Under the pieces are notes generated by a model, which did not search any database, was not told the origin of the DNA, and saw only the letters and a list, made by a program, of their open reading frames with translations. Source: Microbacterium sp. p3-SID336 (lineage in GTDB: Bacteria > Actinomycetota > Actinomycetes > Actinomycetales > Microbacteriaceae). Taken from it: DNA of 64,000 nucleotides. Positions 33,153-41,844 of this stretch are shown here, in pieces; the stretch's first letter is position 1; each line of letters starts with the position of its first letter. The stretch spans positions 28,389 through 92,388 of the forward strand of contig NZ_JALXPE010000005.1 of the NCBI RefSeq assembly GCF_025143365.1, given 5' to 3'. The translations under genes and the position numbers were made by a program.

Positions 33153-34055
33153 ATGCTGTACTCCACCGTGTCGCCCGCGGAGAAGCGGCGGCTGTTCCGG
33201 GAGCGGCTGGACTCCGGCGAGCTGCTGCGGTTCCCCGGCGCGTTCAACCCGCTGAGCGCCCGGCTCATCGCGCAGAAGGGCTTCGACGGCGTCTACATCT
33301 CGGGCGCTGTGCTCTCCGCCGACCTGGGCCTGCCCGACATCGGCCTGACCACGCTGACCGAGGTCGCGGGCCGCGCGAAGCAGATCGCGCGCATGACCGA
33401 TCTCCCCGCGATCGTCGACGCCGACACCGGCTTCGGCGAGCCGATGAACGTCGCCCGCACGATCCAGGAGCTGGAGGATGCGGGGCTCGCCGGCACCCAC
33501 ATCGAGGACCAGATCAACCCCAAGCGGTGCGGCCACCTCGACGGCAAGAGCGTGGTGGACGAGGACACGGCGATCAAGCGGATCCGTGCCGCCGCCGACG
33601 CCCGTCGCGACGAGAACTTCCTGATCATGGCCCGCACCGACATCCGTGCGATCGACGGTCTCGACGCGGCGATCGACCGCGCGAAGGCCCTCGTCGACGC
33701 GGGGGCGGATGCGATCTTCCCCGAGGCCATGCGCACGCTCGGCGAGTTCGAGGCGATGGCGGACGCGCTGGACGTGCCGATCCTGGCGAACATGACCGAG
33801 TTCGGCAAGAGCGAGCTGTTCTCCGTCGACCAGCTCCGGGACGCCGGGGTGCGGATCGCCATCTGGCCGGTGTCCCTGCTGCGCATCGCGATGGGCGCCG
33901 CAGACCGCGCGCTCGATACGCTGAACGAGGAGGGGCATCTGACCTCGAAGCTCGGCGAGATGCAGCACCGCGCCGACCTCTACGAGCTGATCGACTACGA
34001 GTCGTACAACCGCTTCGACTCGGGCGTCTTCAACTTCACCATCACGAAGGAGTGA
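33153..34055 (+). CDS. prpB: Methylisocitrate lyase
   Basis: 300 residues of the isocitrate lyase/PEP mutase superfamily. It has FDGVYISGAVLSADLGLPDIG, DADTGFGEPMNVARTI for substrate and Mg binding, the catalytic Cys loop HIEDQINPKRCGHLDGK and ARTDIRAIDGLD. PrpB cleaves 2-methylisocitrate to pyruvate and succinate. ATG 33153 follows GAGGAGAGCAAC. prpC starts 2 bp after its stop. The repeat element upstream separates it from prpD, so its translation initiates independently. Confidence 0.92.
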   Translation: MLYSTVSPAEKRRLFRERLDSGELLRFPGAFNPLSARLIAQKGFDGVYISGAVLSADLGLPDIGLTTLTEVAGRAKQIARMTDLPAIVDADTGFGEPMNVARTIQELEDAGLAGTHIEDQINPKRCGHLDGKSVVDEDTAIKRIRAAADARRDENFLIMARTDIRAIDGLDAAIDRAKALVDAGADAIFPEAMRTLGEFEAMADALDVPILANMTEFGKSELFSVDQLRDAGVRIAIWPVSLLRIAMGAADRALDTLNEEGHLTSKLGEMQHRADLYELIDYESYNRFDSGVFNFTITKE

Positions 34056-34057
34056 CC

Positions 34058-35248
34058 ATGACCGAGCCGGACATCAAGAAGGGCCTCGCGGGCGTCGTCG
34101 TCGACACGACCGCGATCTCGAAGGTCAACCCCGAGACGAACAGCCTGCTGTACCGCGGCTACCCCGTGCAGGAGCTCGCGGCCACGCAGCCGTTCGAGGC
34201 CGTGGCTTCCCTCCTGTGGAACGGCGAGCTGCCGACGGGCGACGAGCTGGCCGCGTTCCGGGCGGAGGAGCGCCGGCACCGCGCGCTCGCGCCCGAGGTG
34301 AAGGAGGCGATCGACCGTCTTCCGCTGGATGCGCATCCCATGGACGAGGTCCGCACCGCGGTGAGCGTCATCGGCGCGATCGAGACCGCGGGCATCGGCA
34401 ACGTCCTGGACGCGGTCGGCACGCCCGACGTGAACCTGGAGCGGAGTCTGCGGCTGTTCGCGGCGCTGCCGGCGATCGTCGCCTACGGGCAGCGGCGTCG
34501 GCGGGACCTGCCGCTGGTCGAGCCGCGCGACGACCTCGACTATGCGGCCAACTTCCTGTGGATGACGTTCGGCGAGGAGCAGGACCCGGTGGTCGTCGAC
34601 GCCTTCAACCGCTCCATGACCCTGTATGCCGAGCACTCCTTCAACGCGTCCACCTTCACGGCGCGCGTCATCACCTCGACCCTCAGCGACCTGTACTCCG
34701 CGGTGGTCGGTGCGATCGGCGCCCTCAAGGGCCCGCTGCACGGCGGCGCCAACGAGGCCGTGATGCACATCTTCGACGAGATCGGCACGGCCGACCGCGT
34801 GGAGGAGTGGCTCGACAAGGCCCTGGCGGAGAAGCGGAAGATCATGGGCTTCGGCCACCGCGTGTACAAGCGCGGCGACTCGCGCGTGCCCACCATGAAG
34901 GCCGCGCTGGACACCCTGGTCGTGCACTACGACCGCCGCGAGGTCGCCGAGCTGTACGAGCGGCTGGAGAGCGAGTTCGTCGGCCGCAAGGGCATCTACC
35001 CCAACCTCGACTACCCCTCGGGCCCCGCGTACAACCTCATCGGATTCGACACCCTCACGTTCACGCCGCTGTTCGTCGCGGCGCGAGTGACGGGGTGGAC
35101 GGCGCACATCCTGGAGCAGCAGTCGTCCAACGCGCTGATCCGCCCGCTCTCCGCCTACGACGGTGTGGAGGAGCGGCACGTGGAGGGCTATGCGCCCGAC
35201 ACCGCGGCGATCGAGGTGCAGGAGCGCCCGGAGGAGGCCGCCGGCTGA
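34058..35248 (+). CDS. prpC: 2-methylcitrate synthase
   Basis: 396 residues of the citrate synthase family, the short bacterial form. Active-site features are LHGGANEAVMHIF with a catalytic His, IMGFGHRVYKRGDSR with the second His and substrate-binding Arg, and YPNLDYPSGPAYNLIGFDTLTFTPLF with the catalytic Asp. Location after prpB and prpD makes 2-methylcitrate synthase, condensing propionyl-CoA with oxaloacetate, far more likely than housekeeping citrate synthase. It closes the operon, and a perfect hairpin terminator follows 23 bp later. Confidence 0.92.
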   Translation: MTEPDIKKGLAGVVVDTTAISKVNPETNSLLYRGYPVQELAATQPFEAVASLLWNGELPTGDELAAFRAEERRHRALAPEVKEAIDRLPLDAHPMDEVRTAVSVIGAIETAGIGNVLDAVGTPDVNLERSLRLFAALPAIVAYGQRRRRDLPLVEPRDDLDYAANFLWMTFGEEQDPVVVDAFNRSMTLYAEHSFNASTFTARVITSTLSDLYSAVVGAIGALKGPLHGGANEAVMHIFDEIGTADRVEEWLDKALAEKRKIMGFGHRVYKRGDSRVPTMKAALDTLVVHYDRREVAELYERLESEFVGRKGIYPNLDYPSGPAYNLIGFDTLTFTPLFVAARVTGWTAHILEQQSSNALIRPLSAYDGVEERHVEGYAPDTAAIEVQERPEEAAG

Positions 35249-35270
35249 CGCTCGCGAGAGCCCTGATGCG

Positions 35271-35302
35271 ACAGCGCCGCCGAGGAGTCTCGGCGGCGCT
35301 GT
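35271..35302 (+). terminator. Terminator of the propionate operon
   Basis: Perfect 14-bp stem ACAGCGCCGCCGAG (35271-35284) and CTCGGCGGCGCTGT (35289-35302) around a 4-nt loop, downstream of prpC. Confidence 0.85.
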
Positions 35303-35399
35303 AGCGTGCCCGGCCCCTCGCGGTCAAGGCGATGCAGCGAATTCTCGGGCGGAGTAGAACCGATGCGGGGCGAACGCGCCCGTGCATGAAGGAGGCTCC

Positions 35400-36887
35400 A
35401 TGTCTGCATCCGAGGTCACCGTCAAGGAGGTCCGGTCGCTCGTCCCCGCGCGCATGGACCGGCTGCCGTGGTCGCGCTTCCACTGGATGATCGTCGTCGG
35501 CCTCGGGTTCTCGTGGATCCTCGACGGGCTCGAGGTGCAGATCGTGGCCGCGAACGGCTACGCGCAGACCCTGGGCATGGGGCCGGCCGAGGTCGGTCTC
35601 GCCGGCACGTGCTACCTGCTCGGGCAGGTGTTCGGAGCACTCGTGTTCGGTCGCCTGGCCGACCGTCTCGGTCGGAAGAACCTGTTCCTCATCTCGCTGG
35701 CCGTGTATCTGGTCGGCTCGGCGGTGGCCGGTCTCGCGTTCGCGCCGTGGTTCTTCTACATCTGGCGCTTCGTGGCGGGCGCGGGCATCGGCGGCGAGTA
35801 CGCGGCGATCAACTCCGCCATCGACGAGATCATCCCGGCGAAGTACCGCGGGAGGGTCGACATCGCCATCAACGGCACCTACTGGGGCGGCGCGGCCCTG
35901 GGCGCGGTGGCGAACATGTTCTTCCTGAACACCGACATCCTCCCCGCCGACCTCGGCTGGCGACTGAGCTTCTTCGTCGGACCGGTGCTCGGCATCCTCA
36001 TCATCTGGCTGCGCCGGCACATCCCGGAGAGCCCGCGCTGGCAGATGACGCACGGCCGCGAGGAGGAGGCGGAGCGCAACGTCGACGCGATCGAGGAGCG
36101 CATCCGCAAGGAGGGCAAGACGATCGAGCCCGTGGACGAGAGCAAGGCCATCACGGTCAAGGAGTACGGCAGCGTGCCGTTCCTGGTGATCGCGAAGGTG
36201 CTGTTCAAGAAGTACCCGCGGCGGACCCTGGTCGGCATCACGATGATGGTGACGCAGTCCTTCCTCTACAACGCGATCTTCTTCACCTACGCCCTCGTGC
36301 TGGAGAACTTCTACGACACCCCGCCGGCCTCGGCCTCGCAGTACTTCATCGTGTTCGCCGTCGGCAACCTGGCGGGAGCACTGATCCTCGGCCACTTCTT
36401 CGACACGTGGGGCCGGCGCCGCATGCTGTTCTCGACCTATGTGCTCGCGGGGGCGATCCTGCTCGTCAGCGCCTTCCTCTTCAACGCCGGCGTGCTGAAC
36501 GCAGCCACCCACACGGCGTTCTGGTGCGCATCGTTCTTCTTCGCCTCGGCGGGGGCGTCAGCCGCCTACCTGACGGTGAGCGAGATCTTCCCGCTCGAAC
36601 TGCGCAGCCAGGTCATCTCGTACGTGTTCTCGGTCGGGCAGCTCGTGGGTGCGATCGCTCCGGTGCTGTATGGCTCGCTGATCGGTGCGAGCGCGGAGTC
36701 CGGCGACCGCGGGCCGCTGTTCTGGGGCTATGTGCTGGGCGCCGCGATCATGATGTTCGGCGGTGTCGTGTGCGGCGTCTTCGGCGTCAGCGCGGCCGGC
36801 AAATCGCTGGAGGACATCGCGGATCCGCTCTCGCTCGTGTCACCCGCCGAGAAGGGGGTCACGCCGGGAGCCGACCGCCCCGCGTGA
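35400..36887 (+). CDS. MFS transporter, sugar/organic-acid:H+ symporter type
   Basis: 495 residues with about twelve hydrophobic segments. GRLADRLGRKNLFL is MFS motif A after TM2; RFVAGAGIGGEYAAINSAIDEIIPAKYRGR is the TM4 region of the metabolite:H+ and sugar-porter families; PESPRWQMTHGREEEAERN begins a long central loop; and FFDTWGRRRM repeats motif A in the second half. ATG 35400 follows GGAGG; the upstream ATG 35382 has no site. It stands alone between the propionate terminator and araD and could serve either as an arabinose or organic-acid importer. Context favours neither clearly. Confidence 0.82.
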   Translation: MSASEVTVKEVRSLVPARMDRLPWSRFHWMIVVGLGFSWILDGLEVQIVAANGYAQTLGMGPAEVGLAGTCYLLGQVFGALVFGRLADRLGRKNLFLISLAVYLVGSAVAGLAFAPWFFYIWRFVAGAGIGGEYAAINSAIDEIIPAKYRGRVDIAINGTYWGGAALGAVANMFFLNTDILPADLGWRLSFFVGPVLGILIIWLRRHIPESPRWQMTHGREEEAERNVDAIEERIRKEGKTIEPVDESKAITVKEYGSVPFLVIAKVLFKKYPRRTLVGITMMVTQSFLYNAIFFTYALVLENFYDTPPASASQYFIVFAVGNLAGALILGHFFDTWGRRRMLFSTYVLAGAILLVSAFLFNAGVLNAATHTAFWCASFFFASAGASAAYLTVSEIFPLELRSQVISYVFSVGQLVGAIAPVLYGSLIGASAESGDRGPLFWGYVLGAAIMMFGGVVCGVFGVSAAGKSLEDIADPLSLVSPAEKGVTPGADRPA

Positions 36888-36972
36888 GCCGCGGTGCTGC
36901 GGGCCGGAGGCGGAGCGGACCGGGGATTGTCACGCTCTCCGGTCTCGACGCGCCGCCGTCGCCGTGACACAT

Positions 36973-36992
36973 TTCTGTGGCGGGTCACAGAA
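36973..36992. promoter_or_regulatory. Inverted repeat before araD, candidate operator
   Basis: TTCTGTG (36973-36979) is inverted as CACAGAA (36986-36992) around 6 bp, just before the ribosome site of araD. Its size suits a repressor site. No arabinose regulator gene is visible in the window. Confidence 0.45.
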
Positions 36993-37006
36993 GTGGAGTG
37001 CTCGTC

Positions 37007-37714
37007 GTGCCCGAACCCGTCCCCGTCCCCGCCGAGGCCATCGCGTCCGTCCGCCGCGAGGTCGCGCGGCTGCACGCGGAGCTCGTCCGCGCCGGACTCG
37101 TGGTGTGGACGGGAGGCAACGTCTCCGGCCGTGTGCCCGGCACCGACCTGTTCGTCATCAAGCCGTCGGGCGTGCGGTACGACGACCTCGGTCCCGACGA
37201 CCTGATCCTGTGCGACCTCGACGGTGTCGTCGTGCCGGGTTCCGTCGGCTCGCACCGCGCTCCGTCCAGCGACACCGCTGCGCACGCCTACGTGTACCGG
37301 CATCTGCCGCACGTCGGCGGTGTGGTGCACACGCACTCGACGTACGCGGTGGCCTGGGCGGCTCGCGGCGAGGAGATCCCGTGCGTGCTCACCGCGATCG
37401 CGGACGAGTTCGGCGGGCCGATCCCCGTCGGTCCCTTCGCGCTCATCGGTGACGAGGCGATCGGCCGCGGCATCGTCGAGACCCTGGCCGGCCACCGCTC
37501 GCGGGCGGTGCTCATGCGCGGCCACGGCCCGTTCACGATCGGCGTCGATGCGACGGACGCCGTCAAGGCCGCGGTCATGCTCGAAGACGTCGCCCGCACG
37601 GTGCACATCGCGCGGCAGACGGGACCGCTGACGCCGCTTCCGCAGCAGGCGATCGACCAGCTGTACGGGCGGTATCAGACGGTGTACGGCCAGCGCGAGG
37701 ACGCGCGCCGGTGA
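37007..37714 (+). CDS. araD: L-ribulose-5-phosphate 4-epimerase (class II aldolase family)
   Basis: 235 residues. [28 protein letters not shown] is the phosphate and substrate loop, [35 protein letters not shown] carries the zinc His residues, and [11 protein letters not shown] the third. Fuculose-phosphate aldolase is the close alternative, but linkage to an FGGY kinase and L-arabinose isomerase favours AraD. GTG 37007 is chosen because GGAG lies 8 bases upstream and earlier GTGs leave the ribosome site inside the gene. The GTG of the kinase gene overlaps its stop by 4 bp. Confidence 0.85.
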   Translation: MPEPVPVPAEAIASVRREVARLHAELVRAGLVVWTGGNVSGRVPGTDLFVIKPSGVRYDDLGPDDLILCDLDGVVVPGSVGSHRAPSSDTAAHAYVYRHLPHVGGVVHTHSTYAVAWAARGEEIPCVLTAIADEFGGPIPVGPFALIGDEAIGRGIVETLAGHRSRAVLMRGHGPFTIGVDATDAVKAAVMLEDVARTVHIARQTGPLTPLPQQAIDQLYGRYQTVYGQREDARR

Positions 37715-39313
37715 GCGGTGCCGCCCACCTCCGCGCCGGTCGCACGAGCCTGGGCATCGAGCTCGGATCGACCCGGATCAAGGCCTGCCTGATCGGACCG
37801 GACGCCGAGGTGATCGCGACCGGGTCCTCCGCGTGGGAGAACCGCCTGGTCGACGGCCTGTGGACCTACGGACTCGACGAGGTGTGGGCGGGGGTGCAGG
37901 CCGCATACGCCGAGCTCGCCGCCCAGGCCGAACGCCTGCACGGCGTGCGCCCTGCGGTCGTCGGCGCGATCGGCATCTCCGCGATGATGCACGGGTATCT
38001 CGCGTTCGACGCGGCGGGGGAGCAGCTGGTCCCCTTCCGCACCTGGCGCAACACGAACACCGTCGAGGCCGCCGCCGAGCTGAGCGCGCTGTTCGGTGTG
38101 AACATCCCGCTGCGCTGGTCGATCGCGCACCTGCATCAGGCGGTGCGAGACGCGGAGCCGCACCTCGCCCGCATCCAGTTCGTCACGACGCTCGCCGGCT
38201 ACGTCCACTGGCGCCTCACGGGGGAGCGGGTGCTCGGCATCGGCGACGCCTCCGGCATGTTTCCCCATCGACCCGGCGACGCGCGACTACGACGCGAGCA
38301 TGGTGCGCGCCTACGATGCGGTCGCGGCCGGGCGGCTGCCGCATGCGGTGCTGACGCTCCTTCCCGCGGTCCGGGTCGCCGGTGAGCACGGGGGTGTGCT
38401 CACCGCGGAGGGTGCCCGGCTGCTCGACCCGTCCGGCGCGCTCCGACCCGGGATTCCGCTGTGCCCACCGGAGGGCGACGCCGGAACGGGCATGGTGGCC
38501 ACGAACGCGGTCGCCCCGCGCACCGGGAACGTGAGCGCGGGCACCAGCGTCTTCGCGATGGTGGTGCTGGAGCGTCCCCTCACCGCCGCCCCGGAGGAGA
38601 TCGACCTGGTGACGACGCCGGCCGGCGACCCGGTGGCGATGGTGCACTGCAACAACGGCGCCAGCGAGCTCGCGGCCTGGGCGGGGCTGTTCGGGCGGTT
38701 CGCGGCGGCGGCCTCCCACCCGCTCGACGAGGACGCGGTGTTCGAGGTGCTGTTCCGTGAGGCGCTCGACGGCAGGCCCGATGCCGGGGGCGTCCTCGCC
38801 TACAACCAGCTCGCGGGTGAGCCGATCGCCGGACTCGACGCGGGGCGGCCGCTCGTGGTCCGCACACCGGACAGTGCGTTCACGCTCGCGAACTTCGCGC
38901 GGGCTCAGCTCTACGGGGTGTTCAGCGCCCTGGCTCTCGGCATGAGGGTGCTGACGTCGGAAGGGGTGGTGCTGGAGCGGATGCACGCGCATGGAGGGAT
39001 GTTCCGCACCGCCGGGGTGGCGCAGCGCCTCCTCGCTGCGGCACTTCAGGCGCCGGTCGCGGTGGGGGAGCGCGCGGCAGAGGGGGGAGCGTGGGGCGTC
39101 GCGGTGCTCGCCTCGTCCCTCGCGCACGCCGAGGGCCTCTCGCTGCGCGCCTTCCTCGACCAGCGGGTGTTCGCGCGGGCTCCTCTCCGCGTGACCGCGC
39201 CCGACCCGGCCGACGTCGCCGGGTTCTCGCACTACCTCGACCGCTACCGGGCGGGCCTGGCCATCGAGGCCGCCGCCGTCTCCGCCCTCCGACCGCTGAA
39301 AGGCACGCCATGA
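37711..39313 (+). pseudogene. araB: L-ribulokinase (FGGY), interrupted by a +1 frameshift
   Basis: Two overlapping frames carry one kinase. The first (37711-38262) has [32 protein letters not shown] and ends normal sequence at GIGDASGMF. The second (from about 38267 to 39313) continues as an [20 protein letters not shown] sequence and holds AGTSVFAMVV, CNNGASELAAW and [19 protein letters not shown]. Between them TTTCCCC (38260-38266) has one extra C; deleting it joins the frames as [13 protein letters not shown]. Flanking araD and araA are intact and overlap it by 4 bp each. This is either a real inactivation, a slippage site, or a homopolymer sequencing error. Confidence 0.8.
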
Positions 39314-40833
39314 CCCGCGCTCCGCTCGCCACCTCGTTCGACGGCCTCGAGGTCTGGTTCCTCACGGGCAGCCAGCAGCTGTACGGGCCGGAGACCCTGG
39401 CGACGGTGGCGGCGCAGTCGCAGCGGATCGCGCAGCTGCTCGATGCCGCCGACGAGGTGCCGGTGCGGGTGGTCTGGAAGCCGGTGCTGACCGAGGCCGG
39501 GGCGATCACGCGCCTCATCCGCGAGGCGAACGCCGACGACCGCGTGATCGGACTGATCGCCTGGATGCACACGTTCAGTCCGGCGAAGATGTGGATCGCC
39601 GGGCTCGACGCCCTGCGGAAGCCGCTCGCGCACCTGCACACCCAGGCGAACGTGGAGCTCCCGTGGGCGGACATCGACTTCGACTTCATGAACCTGAATC
39701 AGGCCGCTCACGGCGACCGCGAGTTCGGGTACGTGCAGACCCGGGTCGGTATCCCGCGGAAGACGATCGTCGGGCACGCGTCCGACCCGCGCGTGCAGCG
39801 GGAGCTCGGCGTCTGGCAGCGTGCGGCGGCGGCGCTGGCGGCCTCGCGCACGCTGAAGGTGGCGCGCTTCGGCGACAACATGCGCTTCGTCGCGGTGACC
39901 GAGGGTGACAAGACCGAGGCGGAGCTGCGCTTCGGTGTGCAGGTGAACACCTGGGGGGTGAACGATCTGGCGGCGGCGGTCGCGGCGGTCCCCGGTGACG
40001 AGGTCACCGCGCTCGTCGCCGAGTACGAAGAGCTGTACGACGTCGTGCCGGAACTGCGCAGGGGCGGCGAGCGGCACCGGTCCCTTCGAGACGGCGCCGC
40101 GATCGAACTCGGCCTGCGGGCGTTCCTGGAGGAGGGCGGCTTCGGGGCGTTCACCACGTCGTTCGAAGACCTGGGCGCGCTGCCCCAGCTGCCGGGGCTC
40201 GCGGTGCAGCGCCTGATGGCGGAGGGGTACGGCTTCGGTGCCGAGGGTGACTGGAAGACGGCGATCCTCGTGCGCCTCGCCGCGGTCATGGGGGCGGGGC
40301 TCCCGGGCGGGGCGAGCCTGATGGAGGACTACACGTACGACCTGACCCCCGGCGAGGAGCTCATCCTCGGGGCGCACATGCTCGAGGTGTCACCCGCGCT
40401 GACGACCGCGAGGCCGACGCTGGAGATCCACCCGCTCGGCATCGGCGGCAAGGACGACCCGGTGCGGCTGGTCTTCACGGCCGACCCCGGTCCTGCCGTC
40501 GTGGTGGCCCTCACCGATCTGCGCGACCGGTTCCGGCTCACCGCGAACGTCGTCGAGAACGTGCCGCCGCGGGCCGCGCTGCCGCACCTCCCGGTGGGTC
40601 GCGCCGTGTGGCGGCCGCAGCCCGACTTCCCCACGAGCGCCGCGGCGTGGCTGATCGCGGGTGCGGCGCACCACACGGTGATGTCCACGGCGGTCGGGGT
40701 CGAGGTGTTCCGCGACTTCGCCGAGATGGTCGGGGTGGAGCTGCTCGTGATCGATGCCGATACGAGACTGCCGGACTTCCAGAGGCAGGTGCGCTGGAAT
40801 CAGGCGTACCACCGACTCGCCCAGGGGCTGTGA
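39310..40833 (+). CDS. araA: L-arabinose isomerase
   Basis: 507 residues, the usual AraA size. It begins [17 protein letters not shown], has [51 protein letters not shown] and the metal-binding Glu/His stretch in [14 protein letters not shown] and [11 protein letters not shown]. It converts L-arabinose to L-ribulose. Its ATGA overlaps the kinase stop, so araDBA is one translationally coupled operon; a frameshift in araB may thus reduce araA translation. It is convergent with a small ABM-domain gene just 7 bp beyond its stop, leaving no room for a separate terminator. Confidence 0.93.
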   Translation: MTRAPLATSFDGLEVWFLTGSQQLYGPETLATVAAQSQRIAQLLDAADEVPVRVVWKPVLTEAGAITRLIREANADDRVIGLIAWMHTFSPAKMWIAGLDALRKPLAHLHTQANVELPWADIDFDFMNLNQAAHGDREFGYVQTRVGIPRKTIVGHASDPRVQRELGVWQRAAAALAASRTLKVARFGDNMRFVAVTEGDKTEAELRFGVQVNTWGVNDLAAAVAAVPGDEVTALVAEYEELYDVVPELRRGGERHRSLRDGAAIELGLRAFLEEGGFGAFTTSFEDLGALPQLPGLAVQRLMAEGYGFGAEGDWKTAILVRLAAVMGAGLPGGASLMEDYTYDLTPGEELILGAHMLEVSPALTTARPTLEIHPLGIGGKDDPVRLVFTADPGPAVVVALTDLRDRFRLTANVVENVPPRAALPHLPVGRAVWRPQPDFPTSAAAWLIAGAAHHTVMSTAVGVEVFRDFAEMVGVELLVIDADTRLPDFQRQVRWNQAYHRLAQGL

Positions 40834-40840
40834 CCGCGGC

Positions 40841-41440
40841 TCAGCGGTTCAACCAGCCGCGCAGGGAGCGCGTCACGAAGGGCAGCACCCAGTAGGCCAT
40901 GATCGGCGTGAGCACGAGCGTGGTCACGAGCACGCGCAGCCAGATCGGCAGCCCGTCCCATCCCGGCACCGGGCTCAGCGCGTAGGTGAAGGCGAGGTTG
41001 ACGGGGAAGAAGCCGAGCCAGATCGAGGTGGCCTGCTTCCACCGCGGAGGGGCAGGGGCGACCGCGACCGTGGTCGTGCCCCCGTCCGCGGCGGGGAGGG
41101 TGATGGTCCCCGTCGTCGGCTCGTCGAACCAGCCCTCGATGCCGGTGCGTCGCTTGGAGCGTTCGCTGCGCACGAAGCCCTCGCCCATGGACAGCCACCA
41201 GGCGCGCTCCGCGGACTGCTCCCACGCGGTGAGGGACTCCTCGCTCGCAAAGCGATAGAGCATGTGCCACACCTGGGAGTCCTCGCCGGCGCGCACCCAG
41301 CCGGAGCCGAGGAACCCGGGGTATTTCGTGGCCAGGTTCACCCCGGTCTGCACCCAGGCGGTGGCCTCGGTGATGCGCTCGGGATCGACCTCGCGGCGGA
41401 TCGAGACGGTGACGGGCTCGGAGACGGCGGATGCGGACAT
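40841..41440 (-). CDS. ABM-domain protein with C-terminal membrane segments
   Basis: 199 residues. Residues about 10-100 form an antibiotic-biosynthesis-monooxygenase-like barrel (VTVSIRREVDPERITEATAWVQTGVNLATKYPGFLGSGWVRAG, HMLYRFASEESLTAWEQSAERAWWLSMGEGF). After a Pro/Thr-rich linker there are two hydrophobic helices at about 140-160 and 165-190. ABM proteins fused to such a membrane tail are seen in many bacteria but their role is unknown; heme or quinone chemistry at the membrane is a guess. ATG 41440 follows GAGGA. The gene stands alone on the minus strand. Confidence 0.72.
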   Translation of the reverse strand: MSASAVSEPVTVSIRREVDPERITEATAWVQTGVNLATKYPGFLGSGWVRAGEDSQVWHMLYRFASEESLTAWEQSAERAWWLSMGEGFVRSERSKRRTGIEGWFDEPTTGTITLPAADGGTTTVAVAPAPPRWKQATSIWLGFFPVNLAFTYALSPVPGWDGLPIWLRVLVTTLVLTPIMAYWVLPFVTRSLRGWLNR

Positions 41441-41554
41441 GGTGCGGTCCTCGGGTGGGGGCATCGGGGGTGGGACGCCGGGGTGGGTGCGCCAGGGTCG
41501 CGGCGCCTGGACGATTCTATGTCGCCGGTCGCGGCGCGGCGCCCGCATGAAGAG

Positions 41555-41584
41555 GACCCCCGCCGACCCGATTCGGCGGGGGTC
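41555..41584. terminator. Strong GC-rich hairpin in the leader region
   Basis: GACCCCCGCCGA (41555-41566) pairs exactly with TCGGCGGGGGTC (41573-41584) over a 6-nt loop. It looks like an intrinsic terminator but has no obvious gene ending at it, so attenuation is possible. Confidence 0.55.
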
Positions 41585-41763
41585 TCGCGGCGTGGGAGCC
41601 GCGACGGGAGCGAGAGTGCTCACCGTGAGCACGGAAGACGCGACTACCCGTTCCGGTCTGAGTCTGTGTCCGTGCATCTGCAGTTCTAATCGGCGGAGGT
41701 GACGGGCGGGTGAACGACGGTCGAACGGCTCCGCTCCGAGTGGGGACGAGCGATCTGCCCAAA

Positions 41764-41781
41764 TACAAGGACGTCCTAGTA
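41764..41781. promoter_or_regulatory. AGGACGTCCT palindrome upstream of mmsA
   Basis: TACAAGGACGTCCTAGTA is palindromic at 16 of 18 positions with a perfect 10-bp core, about 64 bp before the mmsA start. A TetR-like or other regulator of valine degradation could bind here; no candidate gene is adjacent. Confidence 0.45.
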
Positions 41782-41844
41782 AAACCACGGAACCCGAAGT
41801 AAACTGTCCGAAGTGCCAAAGAGGGCACGGAGGGATGTCGCACA

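Larger units (their letters stand above)
41441..41844. other. 404-bp intergenic region with hairpins and a palindrome
   Basis: No convincing gene. It holds the terminator-like hairpin at 41555-41584, a second perfect hairpin GTGCTCAC-C-GTGAGCAC at 41615-41631, a possible 51-codon ORF from ATG 41546 ending CPCICSSNRRR, and the palindrome at 41764-41781 in front of mmsA. TAAACT near 41800 may be the mmsA -10. Whether the 51-codon ORF is translated is open. Confidence 0.5.

Noticed and set aside
34058-35248. Housekeeping citrate synthase
   Set aside because: Adjacent prpD and prpB and an FCD regulator make methylcitrate synthase the better reading.
38300-39313. Second half of araB as an independent kinase gene
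   Set aside because: It lacks the N-terminal phosphate-binding motif and continues the first half exactly when one C is removed.
41546-41702. 51-codon ORF as a confident gene
   Set aside because: Overlaps two strong hairpins, has no ribosome site and both strands give open frames, so it is only noted in the intergenic entry.
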